Below, piece by piece: positions 63,151-64,000 of a DNA stretch of 64,000 nt. The position numbers were made by a program, and so were the translations under genes. A model generated the notes under the pieces. It was given only the letters and a program-made list of their open reading frames with translations, made no database searches and was not told the DNA's origin. How positions within the stretch are numbered: the first letter of the stretch is position 1; every line of letters starts with the position of its first letter. The stretch comes from CAVUCE01 sp963739985 (lineage in GTDB: Bacteria > Bacteroidota > Ignavibacteria > Ignavibacteriales > Ignavibacteriaceae). Location of the stretch: positions 124,001 to 188,000 of the forward strand of contig CAVUCE010000008.1 in the NCBI GenBank assembly GCA_963739985.1, given 5' to 3'.

Positions 63151-64000
63151 TTACTTAGAAAGCTCTTTTTTTAATTCTTTTACTTTATCAATTCTATCGC
63201 CCAATTTTTCTTTTATTCTATCAGAAATATCACTCAAATTTAATACATCATTACAATATCTTAATGATCTTTTTTTGTCCCCTATTTTATCATACATCTT
63301 AGCAAGAATATATTTTAATATTACTTCGTTGTAACGATTCGCTTTTTGTATATCAGTATAACTATTCAAAATTTTTTGATAAATTTCAATTGCTTTCGCA
63401 GGGTTCAAATCTTCGTAAGCCCTTCCCAGCCCCCATAAAAAATATCGGGAATTTGGAAAGCTTTTAAGAGCCGTATCTGCATAAGCGGCTGCGGTTTTAT
63501 AATCCTTTTTATCTATGTAAATCCAAATTAATGAATTAAGTGCTAAATAAGAATGATAAGAAGAATGATTTGCCGCTATTTTCAACATTCTAATTCCGTC
63601 CTCTTCATCATTAGAAACAAAAGGAAGCCAATTTAAGAAATCGGTTTTTCTGCTTTTCCAATACTTAAATGAACCTATTGCCGCATATGCCTCATAAAAT
63701 TTAGGATCCATTTGTAAACATTTTTGGAAACTTTCGACCGAACTAACACCATTGGAAAACGCCGGCCACCAACTAGAATTTAGTGCTTTATAATAGGAAT
63801 AATAACCGTCGCACAGCGCTATAAAATATTGGTTCCAAATGTTTGTCTTATCTTCATCCAGTAAAACTTCCGCTTTCTTGCGAGCTAGATTTAGTAAGCC
63901 TTCTATTTTTTTTGAATCATATTCATTTCCAAAATCATACGCTTTAACAATTTGCAAAGCAGCTAAATAAATTTTCCCAAAAGGTAGATTCGGATATAAA
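63151..64000 (-). CDS. TPR-repeat protein (5' end cut by window edge)
   Basis: Open from the right window edge to the stop at 63151; the TTG at 63957 is internal, since the frame stays open upstream. About 283 residues visible. Several TPR pairs are seen (for example AAAYADTALKSFPNSRYFLWGLGRAYEDLNPAKAIEIYQKIL). The amino end is missing, so a signal peptide cannot be judged. Protein-protein scaffold of unknown partner. Confidence 0.8.
   Translation of the reverse strand, partial: LYPNLPFGKIYLAALQIVKAYDFGNEYDSKKIEGLLNLARKKAEVLLDEDKTNIWNQYFIALCDGYYSYYKALNSSWWPAFSNGVSSVESFQKCLQMDPKFYEAYAAIGSFKYWKSRKTDFLNWLPFVSNDEEDGIRMLKIAANHSSYHSYLALNSLIWIYIDKKDYKTAAAYADTALKSFPNSRYFLWGLGRAYEDLNPAKAIEIYQKILNSYTDIQKANRYNEVILKYILAKMYDKIGDKKRSLRYCNDVLNLSDISDRIKEKLGDRIDKVKELKKELSK

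Noticed and set aside
1..64000. CRISPR arrays, insertion sequences, prophage or integrative elements
   Set aside because: No regular direct repeats, transposase, integrase or phage structural genes were found by reading.

Overview
The window reads as one continuous piece of a low-GC, Gram-negative chromosome from the Bacteroidota/Ignavibacteriota side of the FCB superphylum, most likely an Ignavibacteria-type organism. This is inferred from gene content: alternative complex III beside an A2-type cytochrome oxidase, a large Bacteroidota-style outer-membrane protein, an FCB-type alpha-glucan phosphorylase and a Ycf48-like Ser/Thr kinase. I saw no insertion sequences, phage genes, CRISPR arrays or rRNA. 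Strong TTGACA-N17 promoters, AGGAG-type ribosome sites and frequent TTG starts are visible.

Left part (1-22.6 kb, all minus strand): mtnA (cut by the edge) with a PfkB kinase; a Nudix hydrolase with a giant outer-membrane protein; a MacAB-TolC-like export operon (TolC, adaptor, ATPase, three FtsX-type permeases); tRNA nucleotidyltransferase; an AI-2E family membrane protein; a membrane-anchored zinc peptidase with TPRs; murA; and a PP2C phosphatase paired with a transmembrane Ser/Thr kinase that carries an extracytoplasmic Ycf48-like propeller.

Middle (22.9-38.6 kb, mostly plus): a radical SAM protein of unknown substrate, tRNA-Leu(UAG), tig-clpP, a LACTB-like serine hydrolase, a DUF819 membrane protein, a VWA/AAA+ pair, a lysine-rich hypothetical, glycogen/alpha-glucan phosphorylase (both minus), a histidine kinase with a degenerate receiver, and an M24 peptidase.

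Right-centre (38.6-53.6 kb, minus): a 15-kb respiratory block. Transcribed in order ActA, a small Tat-like protein, ActB, ActC, an ActD-ActE fusion, ActF, a monohaem cytochrome c, SCO, CoxA, CoxC, CoxD, CoxB, haem O synthase and a polytopic cytochrome c protein. It should take electrons from quinol through alternative complex III and c-type cytochromes to oxygen.

Right end (54-64 kb): a small secreted protein, a lipoprotein joining TonB-C-like and parvulin-like segments, the S41 protease-tmk pair, a YbbR protein, a compact two-gene bacterial microcompartment shell operon with its own promoter and terminator, ruvX, relA/spoT and a truncated TPR gene. The microcompartment pair is the most unusual item: one canonical hexamer protein plus a second with a long acidic tail and a Rho-N/SAP-like end, with no enzymes or vertex protein nearby.
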